A stretch of DNA of 64,000 nucleotides from Akebia trifoliata (Eukaryota; Streptophyta; Magnoliopsida; Ranunculales; Lardizabalaceae). The notes under the pieces were generated by a model that searched no databases, had not been told where the DNA came from, and saw nothing but the letters and a program-made list of their open reading frames with translations. Each line of letters starts with the position of its first letter. Within the stretch, counting starts at the first letter, position 1. The translations under genes were made by a program, and so were the position numbers. The stretch covers positions 47,631,220 to 47,695,219 of the forward strand of contig CM030714.1 of assembly GCA_017979445.1 (NCBI GenBank). Reading direction: 5' to 3'. This document shows positions 1-10,887 of the stretch, piece by piece.

Positions 1-288
1 CAATGGGTCATGGAGGCAAGAAAATCTTTAACCGCTTGTTGCTTCATGCTTGTAGTTAGGTTACCTTAAATGCCATTGGGTATGCTTGTGGGGGTTTCGT
101 TGAAGCATATGAGAAGTTATTCATATGGGCAACGATTAATCATGCTAGATCCTGGTTTGTAATTTGGGATCTTTGTTATATCTAGAAGAAGATATTAATT
201 ATGCAGATGGGAGCATCTTCTTTATGAGATTATTTGTTGAAAGTGAGGAACTAAGGATTTTGTTGTTCAGTTGTTGAAAAAAAAAATT

Positions 289-363
289 GATGGGTAAGAT
301 GGACTTGAAACCACGACCTCAAAGTTGTTCTACAATGTGTCTAACCAACTGAGCCATGGGTCT
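289..363 (-). repeat. tRNA-like fragment (tRNA pseudogene or SINE head)
   Basis: On the minus strand, TGGCTCAGTTGG (345-356) matches the internal Pol III box A of tRNA genes. GGTTTCAAGTCC (301-312) resembles box B with one extra T. A run of T follows directly (plus-strand A run near 278-288), as expected of a Pol III terminator. The two ends do not form a good acceptor stem, so it is not a functional tRNA. It could be a decayed tRNA or the head of a SINE. Confidence 0.4.
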
Positions 364-437
364 AAGCCCTGTTGTTAAAAATTGAAAGAGAAAATTCCAG
401 ACCAAAATATGAGGTGGAATTTATCTAGGCCCAACAA

Positions 438-770
438 TGTATTATGGGCCTAACTCATCCTTGAAAACTGGCTTTCAAGGAGAGGGTTGCCCCCCGCTTT
501 ATACATTGCACAACCCAAGAGTACCCAGGCAATGTGGGACTATGCTAACACTCCACCTCAGCATCAGGGCTGGAGACACTTGGCTCTCCCTCTCCACACG
601 GGGCTGGAGATACTTACCCGATCCATCCCTAAGGTACACCCGCTCTGATTCCATGTTAAATCCCATAGGCCTAACTCATCCCTGAAAACTGGCTTGCAAG
701 GAGAGGGTGTCCTCGCTTTTATACATTGCACAACCCAAGAGTACCTAGGCGATATGGGATGATGCTAACA
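438..770 (-). mobile_element. TRIM-type LTR retroelement, 333 bp
   Basis: Two direct repeats of 113 and 117 bp (438-550 and 654-770) are about 85-90% alike. Read on the minus strand they run from TGTTAGCAT to ACA, the usual TG...CA ends of LTRs. The primer binding site TGGAATCAGAGC (642-653) abuts the upstream LTR and differs by one base from the plant initiator Met-tRNA site TGGTATCAGAGC. A purine-rich tract (GAGGTGGAG) precedes the other LTR. The internal region is only about 100 bp and codes nothing, which fits a terminal-repeat retrotransposon in miniature. I see no matching 5-bp target duplication (AACAA versus AAGTG). Confidence 0.75.
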
Positions 771-1085
771 AAGTGAAGTTGTGGTGTTACTGGAATGCTT
801 CTCATTTAGAAAACAAGGTACTGGAGGTCAACAACGACCATGGAATTTTTGAAAAAACAAAAAATCAAAGGCAATAAAGAGCAATGAGCATGTATAGGTG
901 GTAAAAAAGGGTGAGAAAAGGACACAGAATGTCCCGACACTCGGTAAAGATTGCCTGATCTAGTGATTTCCAGTTTGGAAACTCTGGACCATGTATGCAA
1001 GTCTTTTATAAACGCTTATTTTCACAATAAGCACTAATCTTTATGTGTTCAAATTTCCCATTTATCCGGTTTTCTACTTTTGCAG

Positions 1086-1399
1086 TGGCCTCTGTAACTG
1101 ACACAACCTGGAAGTCACTTGTACTTGATTCCGATCTTCCCGTGTTGGTTGATTTCTGGGCCCCTTGGTGTGGACCATGCCGTATGATCCATCCCATGAT
1201 AGACGAACTTGCAAAGCAGTATGCGGGTAAACTGAGATGCTATAAATTGAACACTGACGACAGCCCTTTGACAGCAACCCAATATGGGATCCGAAGTATA
1301 CCAACTGTCATGATATTCAAGAATGGCGAAAAAAAAGATTCTGTCATTGGTGCTGTGCCCAAGTCTGCACTGACTGCCAGTATCGATAAATTTGTATAG
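1086..1399 (+). CDS. Thioredoxin m-type, chloroplast (last exon, 5' part missing)
   Basis: This exon encodes almost the whole thioredoxin fold: WCGPC redox site, the cis-Pro segment RSIPTVMIF, and the C-terminal helix ending at the stop codon. The segment [14 protein letters not shown] and the ending [18 protein letters not shown] are typical of plastid m-type thioredoxins. These reduce disulfides in Calvin-cycle and other stromal enzymes using electrons from ferredoxin-thioredoxin reductase. The exon starts after an acceptor ending tttgcag at 1085 and enters in mid-codon, so the upstream open frame from 1043 is intron. The transit-peptide exon is not recognisable in 1-1085 and presumably lies before the window. 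The TRIM element at 438-770 would then be inside the intron. The m class is clear; which paralogue (m1 to m4) is not. Confidence 0.92.
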
Positions 1400-2239
1400 A
1401 GGTATGACAGGCTTTTTGCAAGAATTTCGCTATTTCTAGCACTGTAGATGATCTTTTTATGGTTTTTGAACAACTCATTTTGCATGCTTTCTCTCATGTA
1501 CTAATATACTAGATCTGTATAGTTTGAGAGGCTGTGTTACTCTTATTTTCTTGTACAATTGAGCAAGTCATTCTTTCGTCTTCCAGTGTTTCTTAACTCC
1601 AAGGATTACGATGAATCGGTTCACCTCCCCATGCCTTGAGTCGAAAGGAGTAGAAGTCTTATAGGCATGCATTTCTAAATAGATAAATTAAAAAAACACA
1701 AACAAATAAATAAAAATAGGAAGAAAAAAAAAATCCAATAAAAAGGAAAATCAGCAGAACTTCAAAATCATACATATCTATGGTGTGGTACTTCCTATTT
1801 TTTTAGTTTTTTTTTTATTATCTCACAACAAACAGTTAAAGAGTAAAACCACCCTAACTAAAGTAAAAATGGAGGAAAAAGAAAAAAAATTAGTGGAGAA
1901 GATCGGGACCAAGATTGATATAGCTGCAAATCGATCTAGACTTTTAGACATTAGAGCCAAAAGAACATTTTTAGTTGTATTTAAGGACCTTTATGTAAAT
2001 TAATGTTGGAATAAAGATATTATTCAATGATACTAAGGAAAGCAAATGCATAACATCCTCATGGAACACTTAATCGAAAGGTAAGTGAGGCCCCGAAGTT
2101 GTAATTTTTTATTATAATCTTATACCCCAAAGGAGTGAGCTTTCAATTCCTTTGAAAACATTGCTTACTCCTACATGTGTTTTCCAAGTGGTGTGAAAAC
2201 TAAAATTGAATCCCCGACCTGATTGTATTGTGTGTGATC
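1400..2239. other. Intergenic, no gene seen
   Basis: This stretch holds the 3' UTR and flank of the thioredoxin gene, then A-rich sequence. The small open frame at 1785-2003 is a low-complexity Lys/Glu stretch with no recognisable domain, and I do not call it a gene. Confidence 0.5.
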
Positions 2240-2460
2240 CGAAGTACTCAGGTTCCTACAAATTTTATAAATCGAATTTCGGTGCCCCAAGGCCATTGAA
2301 ATTTCTGATGTTCCCTAGATTTTACGGTTTAGAGTCATTGAATCTCTTCCATCCTCCGTGAATTTGATAGTTTTAGTCCATTGAAAAAAAAACGACCATG
2401 AAAGTTTTGACGCCTTGGACCGTCGAATTTGGTTTTTTTTTTTTTTTTTCAAGTTGTGGT
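2240..2460 (+). repeat. Dispersed repeat C, copy 1
   Basis: This segment aligns by eye with 37100-37390 on the same strand. Shared landmarks are the words ttccc..ga/ttt near the start, atcctcc..aatttga, an A run after ttttgatctattg, and a T run followed by the words caagttgtgg / catgttgtggg. It codes nothing obvious. It could be an old transposon or part of the larger duplicated tract. Confidence 0.5.
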
Positions 2461-2853
2461 TGGGTATAAGATATCTAGATCTAATCTAATTATTTTTTGA
2501 GATAAAAAAAGAAACCCTAAATAGGCCAGATTGATAAATCTTTTTAGAAAACAGCTCAATTTTGAGAACGGGAGTTTCATGAAAATTTAGAAATTAAACT
2601 AATTTTGTACTCAAGTCTGACACTATTATTGGATTTGGGTGATACCTAGTTTCTTCGGATTAGGTATCACCCAAAACCATTTAAACTATTATTGATCGAA
2701 GGTTGGCACCAAGGAAAGGTATGAAATGCGGCCACATGTGCAAACGAACAGTTGAGATGTGAAGACATTACCTACGGAAATTTCTTAACTCTTCATCGGC
2801 ACTTGAAAAGAAGAAAAAGAGAAAGAAGCATTGACACAGTGAGAGTTATCTTT

Positions 2854-3026
2854 GAATAATGCTGAAGTGACTTCAAGATTGGACCTCAAATTGCACACCA
2901 TGACATGAAAATGTAAGAGAAGCATAGATGCTTTTCCTCGAGATACAAGTGAAAAAGCATCTATGATTCCTATCCATCAAGATGTGCGATATGAAGTCGA
3001 ATCTTTACGTCACTCCAGCATAACTC
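2854..3026. mobile_element. GAGTCGTG-family MITE, subgroup B
   Basis: Inverted ends GAATAATGCTGAAGTGAC (left) and the complement of the right end, GAGTTATGCTGGAGTGAC. The centre folds on itself through atagatgcttttcctcgaga and its complement aagcatctatg. Flanks GTTATCTTT and TTAATCTTT match at 7 of 9 positions, as expected of an old 9-bp target duplication. Confidence 0.7.
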
Positions 3027-3561
3027 TTAATCTTTTATGGGTTGGTTTGTGATGACTTAATGTGAAAACATATGATGTTAGACCGGTTAAACATGAAATC
3101 CAATAATTTGGCTTTATGCGTATCCAAATAATTTATTTCTGGGGTTAATTATCTCCACCAAGAAGATAACATATGGAAAACCAACCTCATCATCATACAT
3201 CTTCACTTCTTTCTTTTTCTTCTTTTTGACTAAAATATCCTCAACTTACCTAAGTTTGGCTAACTACAAATAAAAAACTAATGACATATTTCTTAAAAAC
3301 TTGCACGTTATGACATGTTAACAAAAGGCCTTTTCACTAACATTTCCTAAACAAGGATATATGACAATAAGAAAGAATAAAAAGATGATGTTTGTGTCTT
3401 CTATTGGGTTGGTGGAGTTATATTGGCAAAAGGACCATCACACCAAGGAGTAATTCCATGAATCCAAAATTCGGAGTTGAGTTTATTTGGGGAGTCTTTT
3501 TTTATTCAATTTTGTAATTATCAGCCTTAACGACAATTTCGTCTTTGAATGGCTTATATAT

Positions 3562-3792
3562 GAGTCCTGATAATATGACTAACTAGGTGGCATACTAAAT
3601 TGACTCTTTGACATGGATAAGGTCGAAAACTATAGATATGTGCATCTCAGGATACACGGTTCTCTTGGGGTACACTTTTTTATGAGGAAGTACAATCGTG
3701 TATCCCAAGGCTCATAAATCTATGATCCTCAAACTTGTCACATCAGGGAGTCCATTGAGTATATCACATGGTGAGTCATTTTATCAAGACTC
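3562..3792. mobile_element. GAGTCGTG-family MITE, subgroup A
   Basis: Inverted ends GAGTCCTGATAATATGAC and GAGTCTTGATAAAATGAC (complement of the right end). Flanking 9-mers CTTATATAT and TTTATATAT match at 8 of 9. Block A2 keeps the uninterrupted site at 17803-17815 (atttatatatttac), so the insertion is younger than the block duplication or was lost cleanly from A2. Confidence 0.82.
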
Positions 3793-3979
3793 TTTATATA
3801 TTCACAGCAAACTCATTTAAGGATTTCTATATGAGATTTAAACTATTTTGAGAGGATCCTCTTGGTATTGTAGTCCTAGTTTTCTAGATAATAGTGAAAG
3901 GACATCATCTCTTGTCAAACCATGTAAATTTTGTGTCATGCTCTATTTATTTTAATTTCTATTTTTTATTTCACAACGA

Positions 3980-4245
3980 TTTTTTTTTTAATAATCAGAT
4001 ACCCCTGTAGACAATGAATCAAACTCATATCTAGGCTTTGCTCAATACATAGACTATGATCTTGTCCAAGAACTAGTTCTGGGATACGTTCAATGCTTGC
4101 ACATCACATGCATCATGTAAGTGAGGGTACACCCTTGCGGGTGGCTCATGAGGAATTAATGCTCTAAATAAGTATCAAACTCACGACCTACATGCATTAA
4201 TCCGTTATCGTTTCAAAATTGCTGTTGAACCAAGCCCAGATACTG
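3980..4245 (-). mobile_element. SINE (tRNA-derived), copy 1
   Basis: Read on the minus strand there is a box A-like TTGGTTCAACAGCAA (4219-4233), a box B-like GAGTTTGATACT (4171-4182), a body with the words GCCACCCGCAAGGG and ACCCTCACTT, and a 3' tail GATTATT plus an A run (plus-strand T run at 3981-3990). It is an inverted relative of the SINE at 12015-12291. Confidence 0.7.
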
Positions 4246-4917
4246 GTCCGATCCATTGTCTACATTGATACCTAATTATAAAAAAAAAAATGTTAACCGA
4301 AACGATTTTGCTTTAAAGATTAATGATAAACAATTCCTCCTCTACTTTCTTGACATGGCATGTGCATTCGTGTATGCCAAGAAAAAATCTATGATTCTGT
4401 GCACGTGCCAATCTCAAAAGAGTAGAGGGGAGTCAGAAAATTACGATTCCATTGTAAAATCTTGTTGAACCTTATAAGACTACTTGTTGATCCGGTTAAT
4501 AAAACACTTTTTTAAAATCATGATTAGAGAGGTGAACAATTAAACAATGAACATAGGCGTTGAAAATATACATTTAAGTTATAATTAAATAAAGAATTTT
4601 AAAAAATGTTAGCTAATCTATCGAAGCAAAATCGTAATTCGTTAATGGTTGCAGTGTCATTGTCAGGTACCAAAATAATTGGAAAATTCCAACAACCATA
4701 CTAAAATTATGAGTTTTTAATGGAAAAGCTTCTAGAAAACATGGACGATGTCAAGGCCCCCACGTCTCACCACCTTTTGTCTAAAGTTAAGCTCAAGTGT
4801 ATTTAGAATCTCATAACGGTTAGAATTGGGCCTTGAAAAAAGTTGTGATCTCCGAGACTATAAAACTCCTACCAAATACTCTAAATATATGAGTAATTTT
4901 TATATATAGTTTTCAAT

Positions 4918-5153
4918 GAATTGTGATTACCTGACTACCCCAGGTTGCGTACTTAATTGACTCCCTTGACATGACAAGTTCAGGCATCATAGATTTGTAT
5001 GTCTCGGGATACACAATTACACTTCTCCATTAAAAAAAGTGTATCCTGAGAGAACCGCGTATCCCAAGACATACAGATCTACAATTCTCAAACTTGTCAT
5101 GTCAAGGGAGTCGATTAGGTACGCAACGTGGGGTAGTCCGATTATCATGACTC
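4918..5153. mobile_element. GAGTCGTG-family MITE, subgroup A
   Basis: Ends GAATTGTGATTACCTGAC and GAGTCATGATAATCGGAC (complement). The palindromic interior contains tctcgggatacac and its partner cgtatcccaaga. Flanks GTTTTCAAT and TTTTTCAAT match at 8 of 9, a 9-bp target duplication. The corresponding place in block A2 (near 21085-21110) lacks it. Confidence 0.82.
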
Positions 5154-5169
5154 TTTTTCAATATATTAT

Positions 5170-5271
5170 GAATAATGCTAATTTCGATGAAAAGCATCTA
5201 TGATTCTTATCCACTTTCACATCAAGAAGTGCGATATGAGATTTCAATCTGAGGTCACTCCAGTACGACTC
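5170..5271. mobile_element. GAGTCGTG-family MITE, subgroup B, short
   Basis: A 102-bp element with a perfect 9-bp direct repeat ATATATTAT on both sides (5161-5169 and 5272-5280). Right end complement GAGTCGTACTGGAGTGACC; left end GAATAATGCTAATTTCG. It sits 16 bp after the previous MITE and is missing from block A2. Confidence 0.82.
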
Positions 5272-5860
5272 ATATATTATTGGCGTGGAGTTTTGGAGTT
5301 AGACATAGAAGATTACATACATTTACCTTCGTCCTCTTTGCTAATATTTGTAATTAGATGGTGACATGTGCAAATGCACATATATCCAAAGGTGAGTAAA
5401 CCCTCAACTCTAATACTTGTAATTTGTTGTTCTTAGAGATTTTGTATATATATATATATATTTTCAACTTTTACTACAGGACATGAAATGAGGTCTCACG
5501 ACCCTTTTGATGGTACCAAGATTCAAGGTTCATTCAGTTTGAAATTTGAAGCAAACACATCCCAATAATTTGAGAAAAATGGTATCAGTGTAATATCGAC
5601 AATCTCAAAGAACACTTTAACAATTTATTTCTCTTGGAATAAAATGGAAATGATAAGTTAAACTTTATTCCTAATTGCAATGAGAAGCAAATCTGAAAAC
5701 TTTAGATATTAAAATTTAAAAATAGTAGAAGATTTTTAAGAAGAAGTTGTTGGAGAACATATCAATTTGAGAGTCAAAAGAAAAATTATTTCAAGAAAAG
5801 AAAAGAAAAAAGTGCAAAGTGCAATACATTAAGTCACTAATAGATATTTGTGCCCGAAAA

Positions 5861-6030
5861 GTATGCTGGGGTGACATTGGATTTATAGAGATTTTTTACA
5901 TTTTTAACGTGTAGATTCACACGTAACTGTTGATTATTTTACTTGTATCTCGAGGAAACACATCTATGGTTATATGTCACTTCATGTTAGAAATGTAAAA
6001 ATCATAATAAATCCAATGTCACCCCCTTGT
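5861..6030. mobile_element. Palindromic MITE related to the GAGTCGTG family
   Basis: Long inverted arms: GCTGGGGTGACATTGGATTT at the left and its complement around aaatccaatgtcaccccc at the right. A core acttgtatctcgagg...catctatgg links it to the family. I cannot define a target duplication, so the ends are approximate. Confidence 0.6.
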
Positions 6031-6689
6031 TGATTTTAGTCCCATACCGGACAACCATTGCATTGTCTCTTTTCTTATTAGTTCTTGAGTTTCTTCACTC
6101 AATGTCAATTAGTTGAGTTAGACCTCCAAATTTATCATGGTGTCAGAACGGGTCTTTCTCTCCTCCATGTCACTCAATTCATATCTCCATATGCTTTGGC
6201 ACAGCCTGATCCACACCAATTGATTTTGAGTTGGACCTCCAAATTTATCAATCCCAACATGACTCTTTTCTACAACTTATTAAATTAATTAAAATAATAA
6301 TTAAAATTTAGAGAAAGAATATTTAAATAAACAAAATTAAGCATTAGAGATGCCGGTGATTTTTATTCCCATGTCTTTTGAATATTATAACCATAAATAT
6401 AAAAAAAGAGTCATTATAGCCACACAAACTTTTTTAAAGCCTCACAAACACTGGGTGCAATTCTTTTGTGATTTACATATGAATTGGTGTGACATTAGTA
6501 ATACATGAAATCTACCTTTCATGATGTGTGATGTATTCTTAAGATACGTATTTTTTCTCGACCGTTGGACTTTATATTTTAAAAGTGGAGATTTTGTGCT
6601 TTTTAGTGACTCCCCACTCTTTAAAATATGATGATGCTTTTGAGAATGTATGCACCCTACTTAAAGCCAATGAATTAAATCATGATCAC
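6031..6689. other. Spacer, no gene seen
   Basis: Contains a short internal duplication (a segment with ttgagttagacctccaaatttatca near 6112-6138 recurs near 6225-6250) and AT-rich sequence. The open frames here are short and show no domain. Confidence 0.45.
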
Positions 6690-6912
6690 TCTAGGAAACT
6701 CGATCAAATAAGAGGATTGAGTTCAAATTCAATTCAAGCCCATTCATTTGCCATCCACAAGGATTTATCTTAGCTTCTTTGGTATATGTGGTATGTTGGG
6801 TATTACATGTACTCGGAAGATTTTGACAAGATATAGTGCTCAAATAGGCTAATTGCCTCATCCCTACTAGTCAGGCTTACAAGTCTGGACACCCCGTCAA
6901 AAAAAAAAGCTA
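6690..6912 (+). mobile_element. SINE (tRNA-derived), copy 2
   Basis: Box B-like GAGTTCAAATTC (6719-6730), a body with gccatccacaaggatttatc and caagatatagtgctca, a 3' end with agtctggacaccccgtc, and a poly-A tail (about 6900-6910). It is the opposite-strand counterpart of the SINE at 34940-35135, with the same order of words. Confidence 0.65.
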
Positions 6913-7330
6913 ACTTAGTTAGTGAAGTCTTTGGGTGACAAGATCATAGACTTGCATTCAACTCCTATTAGCACTGAATTACTAATCTTGTTAAAAATCG
7001 TCTCATCTCTCTTATAAAAATCAAATAATTTGATAAATCTTTAATGTTATAATGAGAGAAGACAGAGTAGAAGTGGTTCGACACCAAAATTTGAGTGGTC
7101 ATAAATGCCCTCACTTTTATGTTTAAATTTATATAAGCAGTCACTTTTATGTACAACCACATTTCATAGTATTCAAAGTTACAAAAATATCATTTCACTA
7201 TGTAATTTTAAAAGATCCTTTAATTAATATTTAAATTACAAATAAGCCCTTTTAATACATGTGCCTTTGCACGTGCCACCTTCTAGTAATACTTTAAAAA
7301 TGTAAGTTACTATCATATATTTAATATAAT
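6913..7330 (-). repeat. Dispersed repeat carrying an empty MITE site
   Basis: The complement of about 7040-7290 aligns with 13190-13407 plus 13594-13660. Shared words are gggcatttatg.ccactcaaattt, ttctctcattat and an extended AT-rich part. In this copy the word AAATTTGAG (7087-7095) is uninterrupted, whereas the other copy has it split and duplicated by a MITE. No coding sequence is seen. Confidence 0.65.
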
Positions 7331-7443
7331 GTATCTTTGAGTGGTGTCCACTATTTGGACTCGCTACCCCATGAATAATACATGTCGGTGCCCCATCATT
7401 AACAATTTCAAGGGGCTCTTGAGGTCATGCCTAAGAAAAATCC

Positions 7444-7545
7444 AACACGAAAAAATAAAGAAGAATGGTTTTTTCCTCGGGATATACAATTGCATATATT
7501 TATTAAGATGTGCAATTATGTATCTCAAAGAAAAAAGATCTATCT
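7444..7545. mobile_element. MITE core remnant, GAGTCGTG family
   Basis: Contains the inner hairpin ttcctcgggatatacaattg paired with caattatgtatctcaaag, followed by agatctatc. Clear outer ends are lacking, so this is a partial or worn copy. Confidence 0.5.
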
Positions 7546-8279
7546 ATTTGTAATACATATATAGTGATATGTTTCTGAATTAGAATTTAATTAAAAATCA
7601 AATAAATACTCTCGTCTATAATCACTAGGGATTAAATAAGATATCAACTTTATTTTTAATTAGATAATCTTGGCACATAAATAAATAAATAAATAAAATT
7701 CAAATTTTTTCTATGATATTCGACATTTTTAAACTATTCGGACTTAGTCGACTTAAATCTGAGGTTATAAGGCTGGTCTAAGGTGGAACCCACCTCTTTA
7801 GGATCCATCGGGTTGGACCCAGCCATGGACGTACAGTCTGATTTGGTAGTAAGTGGCGTAGGTTATGTGTCACATTCTTCCGGGCCCCAAATAATACGAC
7901 CACAGTTCCAAGATTGAAGATTTTCTCCATTATAATTGACCTAAATTGGATCTACGCGTAGACTCTTCTAGAAGGTCAATTAATACAAACAAATGGTTAA
8001 GTCATCTCATTTCTCATTTCACTTCGACTAGAGCATAACACGTTTGTTGAAAACCACCCACATAAGAAAGGGATCTCTTGAACTCAACCAAGTCTCTCAT
8101 TTGGTTGGTTAACTCAACCCTAAAGAGAGGTTGTACCCTACACCACTCCTATACTCTCATTGGGTCTTCTTAAGCTATGTTGCTCGATTCGTTGGTCCGA
8201 ACCAAATCAATTCATAGTATGATAAGCATTGAGTTCATAAAATCAAGCAAACCACAATTCCACCCAATTTTGATTGGGT

Positions 8280-10000
8280 TCAGTGAACCAAACTAATTTA
8301 TTATATTTTTTTTTCATACTTTATAAATGAATTAGAATTATTAATTATGTTAATTTGTTTCTAATCATCTTAGATTTTTTTTAACGTTATTATAATTGAA
8401 CATATAACTTGTATACTTGAATGATATATATGTAGAAATGAACCAAACTAGCAAATTAATTTAGGGAATCAAACCGAAATAAGAAATGAATTATCTCTAC
8501 CTACCCCTACGAATTGGGTTCAGTCTATAATGGCAAACCACGAATCTGAATTCAAACTTAGCGAAGCGACGAACCAGGTAACACAAGGTGTAAGTAGGCT
8601 AAGCCCAAGTCCAATCATAATGGATACGAATTGATTTTTAAATTTTTTTTAACATATTATATTCTTACACCTTTTGAAAACCTTTAAAACTATTTTTCAT
8701 CAAAATCAAAAGTCCAATATATATTCTAATTGAAAATTGATTAGAGATGAGACTAAAATTATTATTTTATGACATCTTATATATTTTTATTATTATTATC
8801 ATACCATGTCCTAAGATAAATATCACACCGACATCCTTTTTAGGTTTAAGGGGGTAAAAGAGAAAAGAGAAAAGATAATAAAATTTAACATATATTATTG
8901 AAAAGGGGGTAGAAGAGTACAGACGATAAATTTTAAATATATTATTGAAAAGGTGAATAAGAGGAAAGAGAAAGTGATACTATTGGAAAGGAATTGAAGA
9001 GATAAAGTGATACTTTCGTGCAAGATTATGAGCTTTAAAATCAAAATCTAAAATTATCCCTTAAATGAAAAATAAATACTATATTTAGGTTTTCTAACCA
9101 TTTAAACACAAATCTTAGTACAAAATAACTAAAAAACTTAATTACAATTTACAATGAAATTGTCCAGATCGAAAGAAGTTTGAGATACAAAGAAGATAGA
9201 AATTCTTGTGAAATTTACTCCATCATTAAGAACAAAATGACGTGGAAGTTTTAGAACCTACACAAGATTGAGTTCATCAATCTCATACTTAAAATTAAAA
9301 TATAATAAAATAAACTTTCACAATATAGCACAAATAAAAATCATGAAATTGGAAACATTGAGTTTCGATATCCATCATTTCATAAAATAAATTACATAAA
9401 GTATTCCACTATGTATTTTTTTCTAGTTCTATAAATTACATTAAAAATTAATGTATAGATTTTCCTTCAAAATACATATAATATCCCTTATTAATGAATT
9501 ATACCTTACCCCCCACAAAGAGAAGTTGGTGTATTCTTTCCATTTCCATTTCATTGTTATAGATGGTAGGAAAAAAAAAATAGTCTAAATATATTTATAT
9601 ATATATATATATATATAAATATAAATATACATTTTTTTTTTTTTTGTTAAATATGCTTTTCATAATATTTATATTTGAAAAAATCACAGAATCCACACGT
9701 ACGGAGTATATCTACTTTGGGCTATATACAGTCAACTTAACATTTTTCTTTAAAAGATAATTAAAAATTAAAATTTCTTTGAAAATAATGTATGATTTTA
9801 AATGCATGATGTTATAACACAATTAAAAGACTAAATTAACGAGAAAATATAATTTACTTCATCTTTTTTTTTTGGGTACATCTCTTTTTTCTGAAGTTAT
9901 TAAAGGAACCCTATTAATTCTTGATGAAGATGATTACCCAGTGATTGAGTTCTTTTTTATGAGGAAGCCGAACTTGAGTACGTTACAACAACAAAAAATT
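8280..10000. other. AT-rich spacer inside block B1
   Basis: A very AT-rich stretch with a TA microsatellite near 9594-9617 and low-complexity tracts. Words such as accaaact and gggttcagt near 8270-8530 resemble the ggttcgg-rich repeat at 34.6-35.3 kb. I see no gene. Confidence 0.45.
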
Positions 10001-10224
10001 GAATGACTAACGATGATGACATTTGCGTAAGCAACGAAAACTTCTTTGGTTGGTGCATGTTGGAGGTGGGTATACTAATCAATTTGTTTTAAATTAATTA
10101 TCCCAAAAAGTGGGTGCTAGGATCGCGATTCCTTGAAAATTTAGAACCGACCCTACATTTAGAGGGCTTAAGATGAGATCCATTGCATTATATTTTTTGG
10201 GGTGGTCGGGTTACTGGGCCTAGT

Positions 10225-10600
10225 TTTTGAAAAGTGAAAAGCTTCTAGAAAATGCTGACGACGTTAAGTCATCACGTGCTTTCCGTCTAACCTTTTGGCA
10301 CTTTCTATAGTGGGAAGCCTTTAAAATAAGCGGTAGGTACACGAAAGACGTTCTTATTTTTTCTATCGCACGTGACCTTTCCGTACAGTTGTTCCTGCGC
10401 ATCGTCCGATTACTATGACTAAGTAGACAGAATAATGCCCATCGTTTTCAATTTCAACACAGTGGGTCAAGCCCATTGGATGACGTGGACCTCATCATCA
10501 TGTATAAGTCCGAATTCTGAGGATTCTCTGTTACAGGAGTTGGTTTGTCTTATCTGCCACTTCATATGTTCTTTCTCATTCATTTATTCATCATTTTAGT
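10225..10600 (+). promoter_or_regulatory. Promoter-like segment in block B1, no gene attached
   Basis: Contains gcttctagaaaa, which fits the heat-shock element nTTCnnGAAn; tcacgtg boxes near 10274 and 10368; and a tgacg element near 10480. The segment is conserved in B2 at 27710-28090, and the front part has weaker relatives near 4725, 12905, 20925 and 30120. No downstream reading frame follows in any copy. It may be the relic of a duplicated gene's promoter and leader, or transposon sequence; its activity is not shown. Confidence 0.3.
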
Positions 10601-10724
10601 GAATTTGAAGCACAAGAAAAAGATTTATGGTAATGTAACAGCCAAGTCAAAGAGTGTATGGGGGCCTCTGAAAAAAGAGTGTTAGATTATCATTAATCAA
10701 ACAAAAAAAACATATATATCAAAT

Positions 10725-10830
10725 GAGTCTGGGTAGTTTGACGCTCCTTACACACCCCCATTACAGAACTGTAGAACCTTTGCTTCGGGATACACTAGAA
10801 AAAGATTATGATTTTGTAATTGTTAGGCCA
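10725..10830. mobile_element. MITE fragment, GAGTCGTG family
   Basis: Left end GAGTCTGGGTAGTTTGAC, then cacccccattacagaactg and the core cttcgggatacactagaaaa. The right part is broken up by T-rich insertions. Right-end words (gtgttagattatcatta) also occur at 10680-10697, so the locus looks rearranged. Confidence 0.5.
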
Positions 10831-10887
10831 AAGAGTGTATTTTTTATTTTTTATTTATTATTATTATTATTATTTTTTTTTTGGGGA

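Larger units (their letters stand above)
2500..5860 (+). repeat. Duplicated block A, copy 1 (A1)
   Basis: A1 aligns collinearly with A2 at 17400-21640. Paired landmarks: 3220-3560 with 17490-17820 (tttggctaa...ctacaaat, then gacatgttaacaaaag and atgatgtttgtgtcttct); 3810-3980 with 18745-18870; 4530-4830 with 20670-21030; 5560-5860 with 21340-21640. The copies are clearly diverged and differ by many insertions. I found no intact gene in either copy, so the unit is a duplicated gene-free or gene-dead segment. Confidence 0.75.

Noticed and set aside
289..363. Functional tRNA gene
   Set aside because: Box A is good, but box B has an extra base and the acceptor ends do not pair.
1043..1085. Open frame upstream of the thioredoxin exon ([14 protein letters not shown]...) as the true N-terminus
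   Set aside because: It is not a plausible transit peptide, and a canonical pyrimidine-rich acceptor (tttgcag) ends at 1085 exactly where homology to thioredoxin m begins.
5170..5271. MITE hairpins as microRNA precursors
   Set aside because: The palindromes are flanked by target duplications and occur in many copies, which marks transposons; without small-RNA data a miRNA call is unsupported.
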